From NCBI GenBank assembly GCA_964609085.1, contig CAZSRZ010000009.1, forward strand, positions 9,891 through 73,890: a stretch of DNA of 64,000 nt. The letters run 5' to 3'. The notes below the pieces were generated by a model that was not told the DNA's origin, did not search any database, and saw only the letters and a list, made by a program, of their open reading frames with translations. Made by a program: the position numbers and the translations under genes. This document shows, in pieces, positions 1 to 8,163 of this stretch. Source of the DNA: JANPLG01 sp964609085. GTDB lineage: Bacteria > Armatimonadota > SYMT01. Every line of letters begins with the position of its first letter. The stretch's first letter is position 1.

Positions 1-567
1 GGGGACGTGGATGGAGACGGACGCGCCGACATCCTCTGCGCGGATGGCTACTATCGGCAGCCACGTGGCCGCGAGACGCTGTGGCAGTTTGTGCCCGCCG
101 CCTTCGGCCCAGCCTGCGCCCAGATGCACGTCTACGATTTCGACGGCGACGGTGACAGGGATCTCATCTCCAGTTCCGCACATCAGATCGGGATCTGGTG
201 GTATGAGCAGCGAAAGTCCCCCACTGGGCGCGTGGAGTTCACACAGCACGTGATTGACGACAGTTTTTCGCAGTCGCACTCTCTCGTAATGGCCGACCTG
301 AATCGCGACGGCCGCCCGGACTTCATTACGGGTAAGCGCTTCTGGGCTCACGGTCCGAACGGCGATGTGAACCCGGCGGACCCAGCCGTGCTGCGGTGGT
401 ATGAATTCCGGCGTGAATCATCGGGCGTGCGCTGGCTTCGTCACGCGATCGACGAAGACTCGGGCGTGGGGACCCACTTCACCGTCGCGGACGTGAACCG
501 AGACCGCCGCCTGGACATCGCGGTGAGCAACAAGAAGGGCGTCTTCGTCTTCGAACAGGTGCCCTAG
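1..567 (+). CDS. FG-GAP/VCBS repeat protein, C-terminal part
   Basis: The reading frame is open at the left edge, so the start lies outside the window. The protein shows a series of Asp-rich calcium-loop motifs (DVDGDGRAD, DFDGDGDRD, DLNRDGRPD, DVNRDRRLD), spaced as in FG-GAP/VCBS beta-propeller repeats. Such proteins are normally exported and bind calcium; the ligand here is unknown. A second protein with the same repeats lies at 19863-21047 on the other strand. The stop codon at 565-567 is followed two bases later by the symporter start, so the two genes are probably co-transcribed. Confidence 0.8.
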   Translation, partial: GDVDGDGRADILCADGYYRQPRGRETLWQFVPAAFGPACAQMHVYDFDGDGDRDLISSSAHQIGIWWYEQRKSPTGRVEFTQHVIDDSFSQSHSLVMADLNRDGRPDFITGKRFWAHGPNGDVNPADPAVLRWYEFRRESSGVRWLRHAIDEDSGVGTHFTVADVNRDRRLDIAVSNKKGVFVFEQVP

Positions 568-569
568 CC

Positions 570-1910
570 ATGACTTCCGGCCCCGCTGAAGCGGAGCCGC
601 GCGGCGTCGGCCCGCTGAAGCGGATCCCCCTCTACGTCCAGATCCTGGTGGGCATGGCGCTCGGCGTTGTGATGGGCGTCATCCTCGGCCCGCGCGCGGG
701 GTTTCTCGGGCTGCCGGCGGAGTTGATCCTCCGAATGCTGAGTGCCCTCGCCCCACCGCTCATCCTGGTTGCGGTGATTCAGGCGCTCAGTTCCGCCAAC
801 ATCTCCGGACCGATTGCCGGGAGGCTGGTGCGACTGCTGTTGCTCAACACCGTGGTGGCCATCGCGATCGGCCTCACCGTGGCCAATGTGGTCCGGCCCG
901 GTCAGTGGAGCAGGCTTGCGCCCGAGCCGAAGAAGCCGCTCTCCGCGCAAGGGGGGACCCCCGAGGAAAAGCGATACCTGGAGTTGGCGGAGAAGTTCAA
1001 CCTGAAACCGGCGGCCAAAGAGAAGGACGCCTACCAGCAGTTTCTGGACAACATCCCGGACAGCTTCCTGCGCCCGCTGGTTGAAAACAAGGTGCTCGGA
1101 GTCATCCTCATCGCGGTCGCTGTGGGGATCGCCCTTCGGCCGCGACGTAATCAGCCGGTCGGGCGGGTTGCCGACCTGGTTGACACGGCCATGGAGGTGA
1201 TGATCTCGATCCTGCACTGGATCGTCGCGCTGGTGCCGCTCGGCGTGTTCGGTAAGGTCGCGTCGATCATCGGAGAGAAGGGCTTCACTGCTTTCCAGGC
1301 GCTTGGGGCGTTCATCATCGCGGTCATCCTGGCGCTGCTCCTCCAGGCCGTCTACTATCTCACCCGCGTCCAGTTCGGGTCGTGGGTCAACCCGCGGCGC
1401 CTACTGAGCGGGTGTCGTGACGCCCTGGTGATGGCCTTCTCAACCGCCAGCTCCACGGCGACGATGCCGGTCACCTACGCCTGCCTGCGCGAGCGCGTGG
1501 GCCTGCGGGCCTCCTCCGCGAATCTGGGCGCGCTGGTCGGAGCCAACTTCAACAACGATGGGACTGCGCTGTACGAGGCGATGTCGGCGCTGTTCATCTC
1601 GCAGATGTTGGGGCAGCAGCTCGACCTTGGGCAGCAGTTCATCGTGGTGGTCACGTCCGTCTTTGCCTCGGTGGGCGCCGCCGGCATCCCGAACGCCGGT
1701 CTGGTGACGATGACCCTCGTCTTCAACGCGGTCCACCTGCCGACGGACTACATCGCGATCCTGTTGACTGTCGACTGGTTCCTGGATCGGTGCCGAACGG
1801 CGATCAATGTGATGGGGGACATGAACGTGAGCTGCCTGTTGGACGGCAAGGTAAAGGAGACGCCCGAGGAGGCGTCCACCACGGTAATCTCGGAGCCGAT
1901 CCTGGAGTGA
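570..1910 (+). CDS. Dicarboxylate/amino acid:cation symporter (SDF/DAACS family)
   Basis: This 446-residue polytopic membrane protein has the hallmarks of the GltPh/DctA family. It has a Ser/Thr-rich hairpin HP1 (residues 291-300), a TM7 signature (NNDGT, 328-332), an HP2 tip (AGIPNAG, 371-377) and a TM8 signature with D406, R409, T410, N413 and D417. R409 aligns with the arginine that contacts the side-chain carboxylate of acidic substrates, so an acidic substrate taken up with cations is likely. TM7 normally reads NMDGT; here the Met is Asn. A hydrophilic insert of about 60 residues (110-170) separates TM3 from the next helix. The exact substrate cannot be read from the sequence. Confidence 0.9.
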   Translation: MTSGPAEAEPRGVGPLKRIPLYVQILVGMALGVVMGVILGPRAGFLGLPAELILRMLSALAPPLILVAVIQALSSANISGPIAGRLVRLLLLNTVVAIAIGLTVANVVRPGQWSRLAPEPKKPLSAQGGTPEEKRYLELAEKFNLKPAAKEKDAYQQFLDNIPDSFLRPLVENKVLGVILIAVAVGIALRPRRNQPVGRVADLVDTAMEVMISILHWIVALVPLGVFGKVASIIGEKGFTAFQALGAFIIAVILALLLQAVYYLTRVQFGSWVNPRRLLSGCRDALVMAFSTASSTATMPVTYACLRERVGLRASSANLGALVGANFNNDGTALYEAMSALFISQMLGQQLDLGQQFIVVVTSVFASVGAAGIPNAGLVTMTLVFNAVHLPTDYIAILLTVDWFLDRCRTAINVMGDMNVSCLLDGKVKETPEEASTTVISEPILE

Positions 1911-1997
1911 GCCTGCTGCGACCTCGCCTCCTGCCGAGGGGTTGGCCCGCCCGGACCGACCCCCCGGTTCACTCCGCCCGCAGGTGACTCCGGAGTA

Positions 1998-2026
1998 TTG
2001 AAGGGCGCTTTAGCGCCCGGTATACT
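1998..2026 (+). promoter_or_regulatory. Sigma-70-type promoter of the Uma2 gene with a palindrome in the spacer
   Basis: TTGAAG (1998-2003) and TATACT (2021-2026) are separated by exactly 17 bases. Transcription should start near 2033, about 20 bases before the ATG at 2053. GGAG at 2041-2044 is the ribosome-binding site. A 7-bp inverted repeat (GGGCGCT, TT, AGCGCCC; 2003-2018) fills the spacer and could be an operator. Confidence 0.65.
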
Positions 2027-2052
2027 CGATCTAGCGATCTGGAGCAGCACGT

Positions 2053-2781
2053 ATGGAAGTCATTCTCAGGCCGGGTTCGGACATCGAGTATCCGGAGAGC
2101 GACGGGGAACCGATGGCCGAAAACACCCTCCAGTTTGAGTGGATCGTCACGGTCAAGGAAAACCTCGAGCGGCTCTTTTGGGATGATCCGGCGGTCTTCG
2201 TCGCGGGGGACCTCCTCTGGTACCCGGTTGAGGGCAATAACCGGCTTCGGGTTGCCCCCGATGTGATGGTTGCCTTCGGCCGCCCCAAGGGCCGTCGGGG
2301 GGCATACCTGCAGTGGCGGGAAGGTGACATCCCGCCGCAGGTCGTCTTCGAGATCCTCTCCCCAGGCTATCGTCACGGCGAGCTGATGAACAAGCTGCTC
2401 TTCTATCAGTCCCATGGAGTGGAGGAGTACTACACCTACGACCCCGATACCGGTGAGTTGTTCGGCCTGCTCCGCACGCACGGTCGGCTTGAGCCTGTTT
2501 CCGAGATGGATGGTTGGACCAGCCCGCGACTCGGCATCCGGTTTGCGGTCGAGGGGCCAGGTCTGGTGCTCTACGGGCCGGATGGGAAAGCGTTTCGCAC
2601 CTTCCAGGAACTCGCCCTCGCGGTCGAGCACGCAGAAAACCGCGCGGGCGAACTGGCCGCGCGGGCGGAAGCCGAAGCCGCGCGGGCGGAGTCCGAGGCC
2701 GCACGGGCGGAGTCCGAGGCCGCACGGGCGGAGAGGCTGGCGGCCAGGCTCCGCGAACTCGGCGTCAGCCTGGAAGAGTGA
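2053..2781 (+). CDS. Uma2 family (DUF820) endonuclease-like protein
   Basis: The protein has 242 residues. Residues 25-190 carry the Uma2 restriction-endonuclease-like fold: the PDVMVAFG strand with D70, the VVFEILSP strand with E100, then K114. These match the PD-(D/E)XK active-site arrangement of the family. The biological role of Uma2 proteins is unsettled; they are numerous in Cyanobacteria, Planctomycetes and Armatimonadota. From about residue 195 the chain becomes an Ala/Arg/Glu-rich coiled coil made of four seven-residue repeats. The gene has its own promoter and ends 16 bp from the convergent hisB stop. Confidence 0.88.
   Translation: MEVILRPGSDIEYPESDGEPMAENTLQFEWIVTVKENLERLFWDDPAVFVAGDLLWYPVEGNNRLRVAPDVMVAFGRPKGRRGAYLQWREGDIPPQVVFEILSPGYRHGELMNKLLFYQSHGVEEYYTYDPDTGELFGLLRTHGRLEPVSEMDGWTSPRLGIRFAVEGPGLVLYGPDGKAFRTFQELALAVEHAENRAGELAARAEAEAARAESEAARAESEAARAERLAARLRELGVSLEE
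2656..2739 (+). repeat. Four tandem 21-bp repeats coding for a heptad coiled coil
   Basis: The units start at 2656, 2677, 2698 and 2719 and encode AARAEAE, AARAESE, AARAESE and AARAERL. The unit length of seven residues is that of a coiled-coil heptad. The two middle units differ by only one base, so the array could change length by slippage. Confidence 0.85.
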
Positions 2782-2797
2782 TCGTTGGGCGGGCGTG

Positions 2798-3385
2798 CTA
2801 CAACACGCCTTTCGTGCTCGGGACTCCCGTCACACGCTCGTCGAACTGCACGGCTGCATCGAGCGCGCGCGCGAAGGCCTTGAAGGCAGCTTCGACCAGG
2901 TGGTGCGCATTCTGGCCATGGAACTGATGGATGTGCAGGTTCATCCGCCCGTGGGATGCGACGGCCTGGAAAAACTCCGTCGTCAGCTCGGCATCGAACT
3001 CGCCGATCCGACGCCGACCGACATCCAGGTTGCTCACCAGGTAGGGACGACCGCTTAGATCCAGGCTCACCAGCACCAGGGCCTCGTCCATCGGCACGGT
3101 GGCGCTGCCGTAACGGCGGATTCCGCGTTTGTCGCCGGCGGCCTCGTGCAGCGCCAGGCCGAGGCAGATGCCCACATCCTCGACGGTGTGATGCTGGTCC
3201 ACATGCAGATCCCCCTCACAGGCCACTTCCAGGGTGAACAGCCCGTGGCGAGCGAAGAGGGTCAGCATATGGTCCAGGAAGCCGACGCCGGTCTGGATCC
3301 TCGACTCGCCGTCGCCGTCCAGCTCCAGCGTGAGCCGTATGGCCGTCTCTGCCGTCCGGCGATCGATCACGGCGTGGCGTGACAT
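2798..3385 (-). CDS. hisB: Imidazoleglycerol-phosphate dehydratase
   Basis: HisB dehydrates imidazole-glycerol phosphate to imidazole-acetol phosphate in histidine synthesis. The 195-residue length is that of the monofunctional enzyme, with no N-terminal phosphatase domain. Diagnostic segments are GVGFLDHML, the metal-binding HHTVEDVGI, and HQFHGQNAHHLVEAAFKAFARAL near the C-terminus. It is the last gene of the leftward xerC-hslV-hslU operon, starting 19 bp after the methyltransferase stop. No other his gene is in the window. Confidence 0.97.
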   Translation of the reverse strand: MSRHAVIDRRTAETAIRLTLELDGDGESRIQTGVGFLDHMLTLFARHGLFTLEVACEGDLHVDQHHTVEDVGICLGLALHEAAGDKRGIRRYGSATVPMDEALVLVSLDLSGRPYLVSNLDVGRRRIGEFDAELTTEFFQAVASHGRMNLHIHQFHGQNAHHLVEAAFKAFARALDAAVQFDERVTGVPSTKGVL

Positions 3386-3404
3386 GGTGGTCTACTCCGC
3401 CGCC

Positions 3405-4043
3405 TCAAGAAACGCGAAGCGCGGCGATGATGCCGTCGCGGACGGGGACGAGTTGGAAGACAAAGTCGGAGTCGGCTGACAGCCGACGGGTGAACTCCCG
3501 CACACCCTCGGTGTTCTCGCTCCGATCGGATTCATCAAAGATGGCGCCGTGCCAGATCATGTTGTCGATCAAAATCATGCCACCGACCCGAAGCTTCGAC
3601 TTCATCACCGGCAGACTGTCTGGGTAACCGTGTTTGTCGATGTCGTTGAAGAGGATGTCGAAAGGGCCCTCGGTCTCGCTCAGCGTTTGGACCGCCTCGG
3701 CCATGTGAAAGCGCACCAGGTCGGAGTAGCCTGCCGCCTCAACGTTGGTGCGCGCTCGGTCGCTCAGGCCCTGATCCCAGACGGTGTGGTGGACGACTCC
3801 CCCCCCGTTCTCGCGTACGGCCCGCGCGAACCAGAGTGTGCTGTAGCCGTAGCCCGATCCGAGTTCGAAGACGCGGCGGGCACCGATCGCGCGGGCGACC
3901 ATGTAACAGAACTTTCCTGCGGCCGGGCCGATGATGGGGAATCTCGCCTGCCGCGCCTCTTCCTCCATCCGCAGGAGCACCGGGTCGTCGTGCTGGGACA
4001 GGCGGGTGTGATATTCGCAGATTTGCTCGTAGGTGGCCGGCAT
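3405..4043 (-). CDS. Class I SAM-dependent O-methyltransferase
   Basis: The protein has 212 residues from the ATG at 4043, which is preceded by a perfect AAGGAG seven bases upstream; a longer reading to 4145 would overlap hslU and has no such site. The SAM-binding motif is VFELGSGYGYSTLWFA. FDILFNDIDKHGYPDSL and LRVGGMILIDNMIWHGAI match the catechol/caffeoyl-CoA O-methyltransferase (Methyltransf_3) family, in which the Asp residues bind a divalent metal. The physiological acceptor is unknown. The gene sits between hslU (31 bp) and hisB (19 bp). Confidence 0.88.
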   Translation of the reverse strand: MPATYEQICEYHTRLSQHDDPVLLRMEEEARQARFPIIGPAAGKFCYMVARAIGARRVFELGSGYGYSTLWFARAVRENGGGVVHHTVWDQGLSDRARTNVEAAGYSDLVRFHMAEAVQTLSETEGPFDILFNDIDKHGYPDSLPVMKSKLRVGGMILIDNMIWHGAIFDESDRSENTEGVREFTRRLSADSDFVFQLVPVRDGIIAALRVS

Positions 4044-4074
4044 GGGATCTCCTTGTGGACGCACGCGTGGCGCG

Positions 4075-5493
4075 TCAGAGGATGTATCGCGAAAGTTGCT
4101 GGTCGGCCACGACGGCGCCAAGCCGCTCGCGGACGAACGCCACATCGATGGTGACCGGGCCGCTCACGTCTTCCGGCGCCCCGAAGGAGAGTTCCTCCAG
4201 CAACCGCTCCATGAGCGTATGTAGCCGACGGGCGCCGATGTTCTCGGTCGTCTCGTTCACCCGGGTGGCGTAAGCGGCCATCGCGTCAATCGCCTCGGGG
4301 GTGAATTCGATCTGCACGCCGTCTGTCTCAAGGAGAGCCGCGTACTGCCGGGTGAGGGCATTCTGAGGCTCGGTGAGGATTCGTCGGAAATCCCCTTCCG
4401 AGAGGCTGTCCAGCTCCACGCGGATCGGCAGTCGCCCCTGCAGCTCCGGCAGTAGATCACTCGGCTTGCTGGTGTGAAACGCTCCGGCGGCGATAAACAG
4501 CACGAAGTCCGTGCGGACCGGGCCGAATTTGGTCTGCACGGTGGACCCCTCGATGATGGGGAGCAGGTCGCGCTGCACCCCACCGCGGGAGACGTCCGGA
4601 CCGGACTCGCCGCCCCGGCCGGCGATCTTGTCGATCTCGTCCAGGAAGACGATGCCGTCCTGCTCGGCACGGAGGACGGACTCTCGGCGCACCGCATCCT
4701 GGTCGATGAGCTTCCGGGCTTCCTCCTGCACCAGGACCTCCCGCGCTTCGGCGATCGACATCTTGCGTGTCCGCCGGCGTGGCTGCATGACGCTGCCCAT
4801 CATCTCCTGGAGGTTGAAGCCCATCTCTTCCATGCCCTGGGGAGAGAAGACCTGCGTGAAGGCTGACGGCGGCGCTTCCTCGACTTCCGTCTCCACCTGG
4901 CGATCCTCCAGGAATCCATTCTTGAGCTGCTCGCGGAATCGGGAGCGGACACGCTCCGCCTGCTCAATGCGCTTCCGGTGCCGCTCCGTCTCCTCGGGTG
5001 ATGGGGCCGGGGGTTCGGAGCCGAAGCCGTAGAATCCAGAGGTAGGTGTCTCTTGACGAGGCATTGGGTAGAGCAGATCGAGTAGACGCTCGTCCACCGC
5101 GGCCCTGGCGCGATCCTGCACCTCCGCCAGCTTCTCGGCCTCCACCAGCCGGTAGGCAGCCTGAACGAGATCGCGAACCAGGCTCTCCACATCGCGGCCA
5201 ACGTAGCCCACCTCGGTGAATTTTGTGGCCTCGATCTTGACGAAGGGGGCTCCAGCCAGGCGGGCCAGGCGTCGGGCGATCTCCGTCTTACCCACGCCGG
5301 TGGGGCCGATCATCAGGATATTCTTGGGAATGACCTCGTCCCGGATGGCGGCAGGGAGGCGCCGGCGGCGGTAGCGGTTGCGGAGGGCAATGGCAACCGC
5401 ACGCTTAGCGCGCGCCTGCCCGACGATATAGCGGTCGAGTTCCGCCACGATCTGGCGGGGGGTCATCGCAGAGCCTGATGCGGAGTCGCTCAC
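4075..5493 (-). CDS. hslU: ATP-dependent protease ATPase subunit HslU (ClpY)
   Basis: HslU is the AAA+ unfoldase that feeds substrates into the HslV peptidase. The 472 residues show Walker A GPTGVGKT (63-70), the pore loop GYVGRDVES (96-104), Walker B VFLDEIDKI and a sensor region near GRLPIRVEL. The C-terminal LSRYIL tail is the kind that docks into HslV. The variable I-domain lies between about residues 110 and 240. Its ATG overlaps the hslV stop by 4 bp (ATGA), so translation is coupled. Confidence 0.98.
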   Translation of the reverse strand: MSDSASGSAMTPRQIVAELDRYIVGQARAKRAVAIALRNRYRRRRLPAAIRDEVIPKNILMIGPTGVGKTEIARRLARLAGAPFVKIEATKFTEVGYVGRDVESLVRDLVQAAYRLVEAEKLAEVQDRARAAVDERLLDLLYPMPRQETPTSGFYGFGSEPPAPSPEETERHRKRIEQAERVRSRFREQLKNGFLEDRQVETEVEEAPPSAFTQVFSPQGMEEMGFNLQEMMGSVMQPRRRTRKMSIAEAREVLVQEEARKLIDQDAVRRESVLRAEQDGIVFLDEIDKIAGRGGESGPDVSRGGVQRDLLPIIEGSTVQTKFGPVRTDFVLFIAAGAFHTSKPSDLLPELQGRLPIRVELDSLSEGDFRRILTEPQNALTRQYAALLETDGVQIEFTPEAIDAMAAYATRVNETTENIGARRLHTLMERLLEELSFGAPEDVSGPVTIDVAFVRERLGAVVADQQLSRYIL

Positions 5494-6035
5494 GGGGTCT
5501 CCCCCAGCACTTCAACACTGATCTGATCGTTGGTGTAAATGCACAGGCGAGCCGCGATCGTCAGTGCCTCGCGGGCGATCTCGGGAGCTGAAAGCGCGGA
5601 ATGGCCCAGCAGCGCCAACGCAGCCGCATGGGCCAGCGAGCCGCCGGACCCGATGGCGACCGCATCTTCATCCGGCCGCAAAACATCGCCGCCCCCACTG
5701 ATGACGAAGGTCTGCCGCGCGTCCGCCACCAGCAACATCGCCTCCAGGCGGCGCAGCATGCGGTCTGTCCGCCAGTCCCGCGCGAAGGCAATGGCCGCGC
5801 GTTCCAGATCCCCGCCCGACTCGCGCAGGTGGCTCTCCACCCGATCGAGCAGCGCCAGAGCGTCCGCGGCCCCGCCCGCGAACCCGGCCAGCACCCGACC
5901 CTCGTGGAGCCGGACCACCTTCCGAGCACCGTGCTTCACGGCATGGTCGCCGAGCGTCACCTGTCCATCGCCCGCCAGGGCAACCAGCCCGGCTCGGCGA
6001 ACGGCCACGATGGTTGTGGACCGCATCCGTTTCAT
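5490..6035 (-). CDS. hslV: ATP-dependent protease peptidase subunit HslV (ClpQ)
   Basis: HslV is the N-terminal-nucleophile threonine peptidase that assembles as a dodecamer with HslU. The 181-residue chain begins MKRMRS and then TTIVAVRR; the first Thr of TTIV should become the nucleophile after removal of the short propeptide. The segments GDGQVTLG, LAGFAGGAADA, DWRTDRMLRRLEAMLLVAD and CIYTNDQI are all family signatures. It overlaps xerC upstream and hslU downstream by 4 bp each. The order xerC-hslV-hslU is the one known from the Bacillus codVWX/clpQY operon. Confidence 0.97.
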   Translation of the reverse strand: MKRMRSTTIVAVRRAGLVALAGDGQVTLGDHAVKHGARKVVRLHEGRVLAGFAGGAADALALLDRVESHLRESGGDLERAAIAFARDWRTDRMLRRLEAMLLVADARQTFVISGGGDVLRPDEDAVAIGSGGSLAHAAALALLGHSALSAPEIAREALTIAARLCIYTNDQISVEVLGETP

Positions 6036-6985
6036 CGCGCCGTCCCTTCCGCACCACGGCGCGCGCGGGGGTGCGCTGCGGAGTAGACCTTCTTCAGATG
6101 CTCCCGCGTCACGTGTGTGTAGATCTGTGTGGTGGAGAGGCTGGCATGACCGAGAAGCTCCTGGACCGCCCGAAGGTCCGCGCCGTTCTCGAGCAGGTGG
6201 GTCGCGAAGCTGTGCCGTAGGGCGTGCGGCGTCACTGCCTGACGCAGCGCCGCCGCGGCGACCGTGCGTGTCAGCACATCCCGCACCCCCCTGTCCGTGA
6301 GCGGGGTGCCGTTCTTGTTGAGAAAGAGGGCGGAGGCCGTTGGACCGGCTCGCCGGCGGGACCGAAGGAGTGCCGGTCGCGCTTCCTCCAGGTAGTCACC
6401 CAGGGCTTCGAGCGCCGCCCGGCCCAGGAAGACGGTCCGCTCCTTGTCTCCCTTGCCGACCACGCGCAGAGCACCCCGGCAGCGGATGATGTCATCCACG
6501 GCGAGGCCGGTCAACTCGCTCACGCGCATGCCGCTGCTGTAAAGGGTTTCCAGCAGGGCAGCGTCCCGGCAGCCCAACGGCGTGGCGCGATCCGGCGCGG
6601 CGAGTAGGCTTTCGATCTCGGCGGGGCGCAGGGCGTGCGGCAACGATCTGCCCACACGCGGGGTTGGCAAACCCTCAGCCGGGTTTCGCTGGATCTCCCC
6701 GTGGCGCATCAGGAATCGGAAAAAGCTGCGGATGGCCGCCACCTTCCGCGCCACGGAGCGCCGTGCATACCCGCGCTCGGACAGCGCCACTAGGAATCGT
6801 CGGATGTCGTGGGCGGTCACCTGGGACCAGGAGGTGCACGGAGCCTGTGTGGTCCGGCCGTCCTCCCCGGGATCCAGGAACTCGACGAGTTGGAGAATGT
6901 CCTCGCCGTAGCTCTTGAGCGTCAGCTCCGAGCAGCGCCGCACGGTCTGGAGATGGTGTCGGAAACGGTCGATGGCGGTGAGCAC
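6032..6985 (-). CDS. xerC: Tyrosine recombinase XerC/XerD type
   Basis: The 317-residue protein has an N-terminal SAM-like core-binding domain (1-110) and a catalytic domain with the complete set R154, K178, H254, R257, H280 and Y289. Xer recombinases resolve chromosome dimers at dif; the linkage to hslVU favours XerC, but which Xer this is cannot be settled without the other copy. The start is GTG at 6985, supported by a family-typical N-terminus and no usable later start. No clear Shine-Dalgarno is visible. The promoter at 7000-7028 leaves a leader of only about eight bases. Confidence 0.9.
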   Translation of the reverse strand: MLTAIDRFRHHLQTVRRCSELTLKSYGEDILQLVEFLDPGEDGRTTQAPCTSWSQVTAHDIRRFLVALSERGYARRSVARKVAAIRSFFRFLMRHGEIQRNPAEGLPTPRVGRSLPHALRPAEIESLLAAPDRATPLGCRDAALLETLYSSGMRVSELTGLAVDDIIRCRGALRVVGKGDKERTVFLGRAALEALGDYLEEARPALLRSRRRAGPTASALFLNKNGTPLTDRGVRDVLTRTVAAAALRQAVTPHALRHSFATHLLENGADLRAVQELLGHASLSTTQIYTHVTREHLKKVYSAAHPRARRGAEGTAR

Positions 6986-6999
6986 GGTGGGATGGCCGG

Positions 7000-7028
7000 A
7001 TTATAGGCAGCCCGGCGTGACCGGTCAA
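7000..7028 (-). promoter_or_regulatory. Near-consensus sigma-70 promoter of the xerC-hslVU operon
   Basis: On the minus strand TTGACC (7028-7023) and a perfect TATAAT (7005-7000) are separated by 17 bases. The predicted transcription start is near 6993, so the mRNA would begin about eight bases before the GTG at 6985. The five-gene operon has no other internal gap larger than 31 bp. Confidence 0.75.
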
Positions 7029-7443
7029 ACGGCCCGACCGCCTGGGTTTCGACCCGCTGCGTTTCGACTCCGGTCGGACGGCGGCCCCGGCGCCACCCGT
7101 GGAACGAGTAGCATGCACGTTGCCTTCGCCGGCCGCATCTGGTAGTTAACTGGCCTGCGGCTCTCGGGGCGCAGACCAGGTGCCTGCCTGCGCCACACGG
7201 CGTCGAACAAATAAAATCTCCCCCCAAGAGGAGGAGAGGCGCGTCCGCATGGTAAAATGTGGACGGAGCCTGACAACAGAAAAGGAAGGGGCATGTGCGC
7301 GTTACGCCTCCGCGGTTTCGCAGCACGCGCGACTGGTAAGCCCCAGGCAGGAACTGCTACTATACCTCCTCCGAATTCCGTGCCGGTTCGCCGGTGCGAT
7401 TAGAACAGCTCAACGCCAGTTGGGAAGAAAGGAGCCCAAGACG
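7029..7443. other. Intergenic region between the xerC promoter and the first PEP-CTERM gene
   Basis: This 415-bp stretch has no convincing gene. It separates two divergent transcription units. It holds AT-rich patches around 7208-7217 and 7251-7259 and a purine-rich stretch at 7219-7239, but no promoter with both boxes for the rightward gene could be assigned. The ribosome-binding site for the next gene (AAAGGAG, 7428-7434) lies at its right end. Confidence 0.5.
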
Positions 7444-7792
7444 TTGAAAAAAATCCTTATCCTCGCGCTCGGCGCGGTCGGTCTCTTGACCGCCCTCCCG
7501 GCGAGTGCCGAGACCTTCGACTTCTTCGCCNNNNNNNNNNNNNNNNNNNNNNNNNNNNNNNNNNNNNNNNNNNNNNNNNNNNNNNNNNNNNNNNNNNNNN
7601 NNNNNNNNNNNNNNNNNNNNNNNNNNNNNNATCCTCCAGATGAAGGCCGATATCACCGGTGACGGCAGCGTCTCGTGGCAGGGTTGTACGGAGTTCAACT
7701 CCGTGGTGACCCCGGAGCCGGCTTCGATGGCCCTGGCCCTCGCGGGCCTGGCACCGATCGCAGCCGCGATCCGTCGCCGACGCCGCAAGTAA
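7444..7792 (+). CDS. PEP-CTERM sorting domain protein, interrupted by an assembly gap
   Basis: The gene starts with TTG at 7444, nine bases after AAAGGAG, and encodes a signal peptide (MKKILILALGAVGLLTALPA, cleavage after ASA). After the 100-N gap the frame resumes and ends with VTPEPASMALALAGLAPIAA and a basic RRRRRK tail. That is a PEP-CTERM signal: a PEP motif, a hydrophobic segment and an Arg cluster, recognised by an exosortase. The frames before and after the gap differ, which means nothing because the gap length is a placeholder. The C-terminal part resembles the next gene closely (TGDGSVSWQGCT versus TGDGSVTWQACT). Confidence 0.75.
7531..7630. other. Assembly gap of 100 Ns
   Basis: The run is exactly 100 Ns, a scaffolding placeholder, so the true distance is unknown. 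It falls inside a gene with a close paralogue 600 bp downstream. A repeat shared by the two copies is a plausible reason for the break. Confidence 0.99.
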
Positions 7793-7825
7793 ACCGTAAA
7801 CCGCGAACCACTCGTGGTCTTGAAG

Positions 7826-7851
7826 TGGCCGCTCCCTTCGGGGAGCGGCCA
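7826..7851 (+). terminator. 11-bp perfect hairpin with a TTCG tetraloop
   Basis: Arms 7826-7836 and 7841-7851 pair perfectly around a TTCG loop, one of the most stable tetraloops. It begins 33 bp after the stop of the first PEP-CTERM gene. The following TTGTCAT is a poor U-tract, so intrinsic termination is likely but not certain. The rest of the 7793-8163 interval holds no gene. Confidence 0.6.
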
Positions 7852-8163
7852 TTGTCATGCACGGGACCAGGAGTGGGGACAGAGATGGGGTCAGGGATCG
7901 CGACAGCGAGATCGGCCTCCGAAACAGATCTGCACGCTCCTCCGGGGCACGGCAGTTTGTGGATGCAATCAACACGAATAGGCGACGCGGACGTGCTTTC
8001 CCGTCCGATCGCGTAAAGAAAGTTGTCGCCGATCAGGGCAGCTCCGCCAGGCCCACGGGCTCCGCAAGGAATCCACCGGCAGACCACGGAACATGGGAAA
8101 GCTTGTCAATTCAATCGAAAGCCCAGCGCAGCCTCAGGGCTGTGGGCAATCAGGAGTCAGCAA

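Noticed and set aside
1969..2631. Long open frame on the minus strand opposite the Uma2 gene
   Set aside because: It is a mirror frame of a GC-rich gene. The plus strand has recognised Uma2 motifs, a promoter and a ribosome-binding site.
7255..7443. A possible c-di-GMP or other riboswitch, or a sigma-54 promoter, before the first PEP-CTERM gene
   Set aside because: The leader is long, but neither the conserved riboswitch cores nor a GG-N10-GC sigma-54 pair could be found.
7180..7662. An upstream-extended version of the first PEP-CTERM gene starting at 7180
   Set aside because: The extension lacks family character; the signal peptide starts at the TTG at 7444 with a well-placed AAAGGAG.
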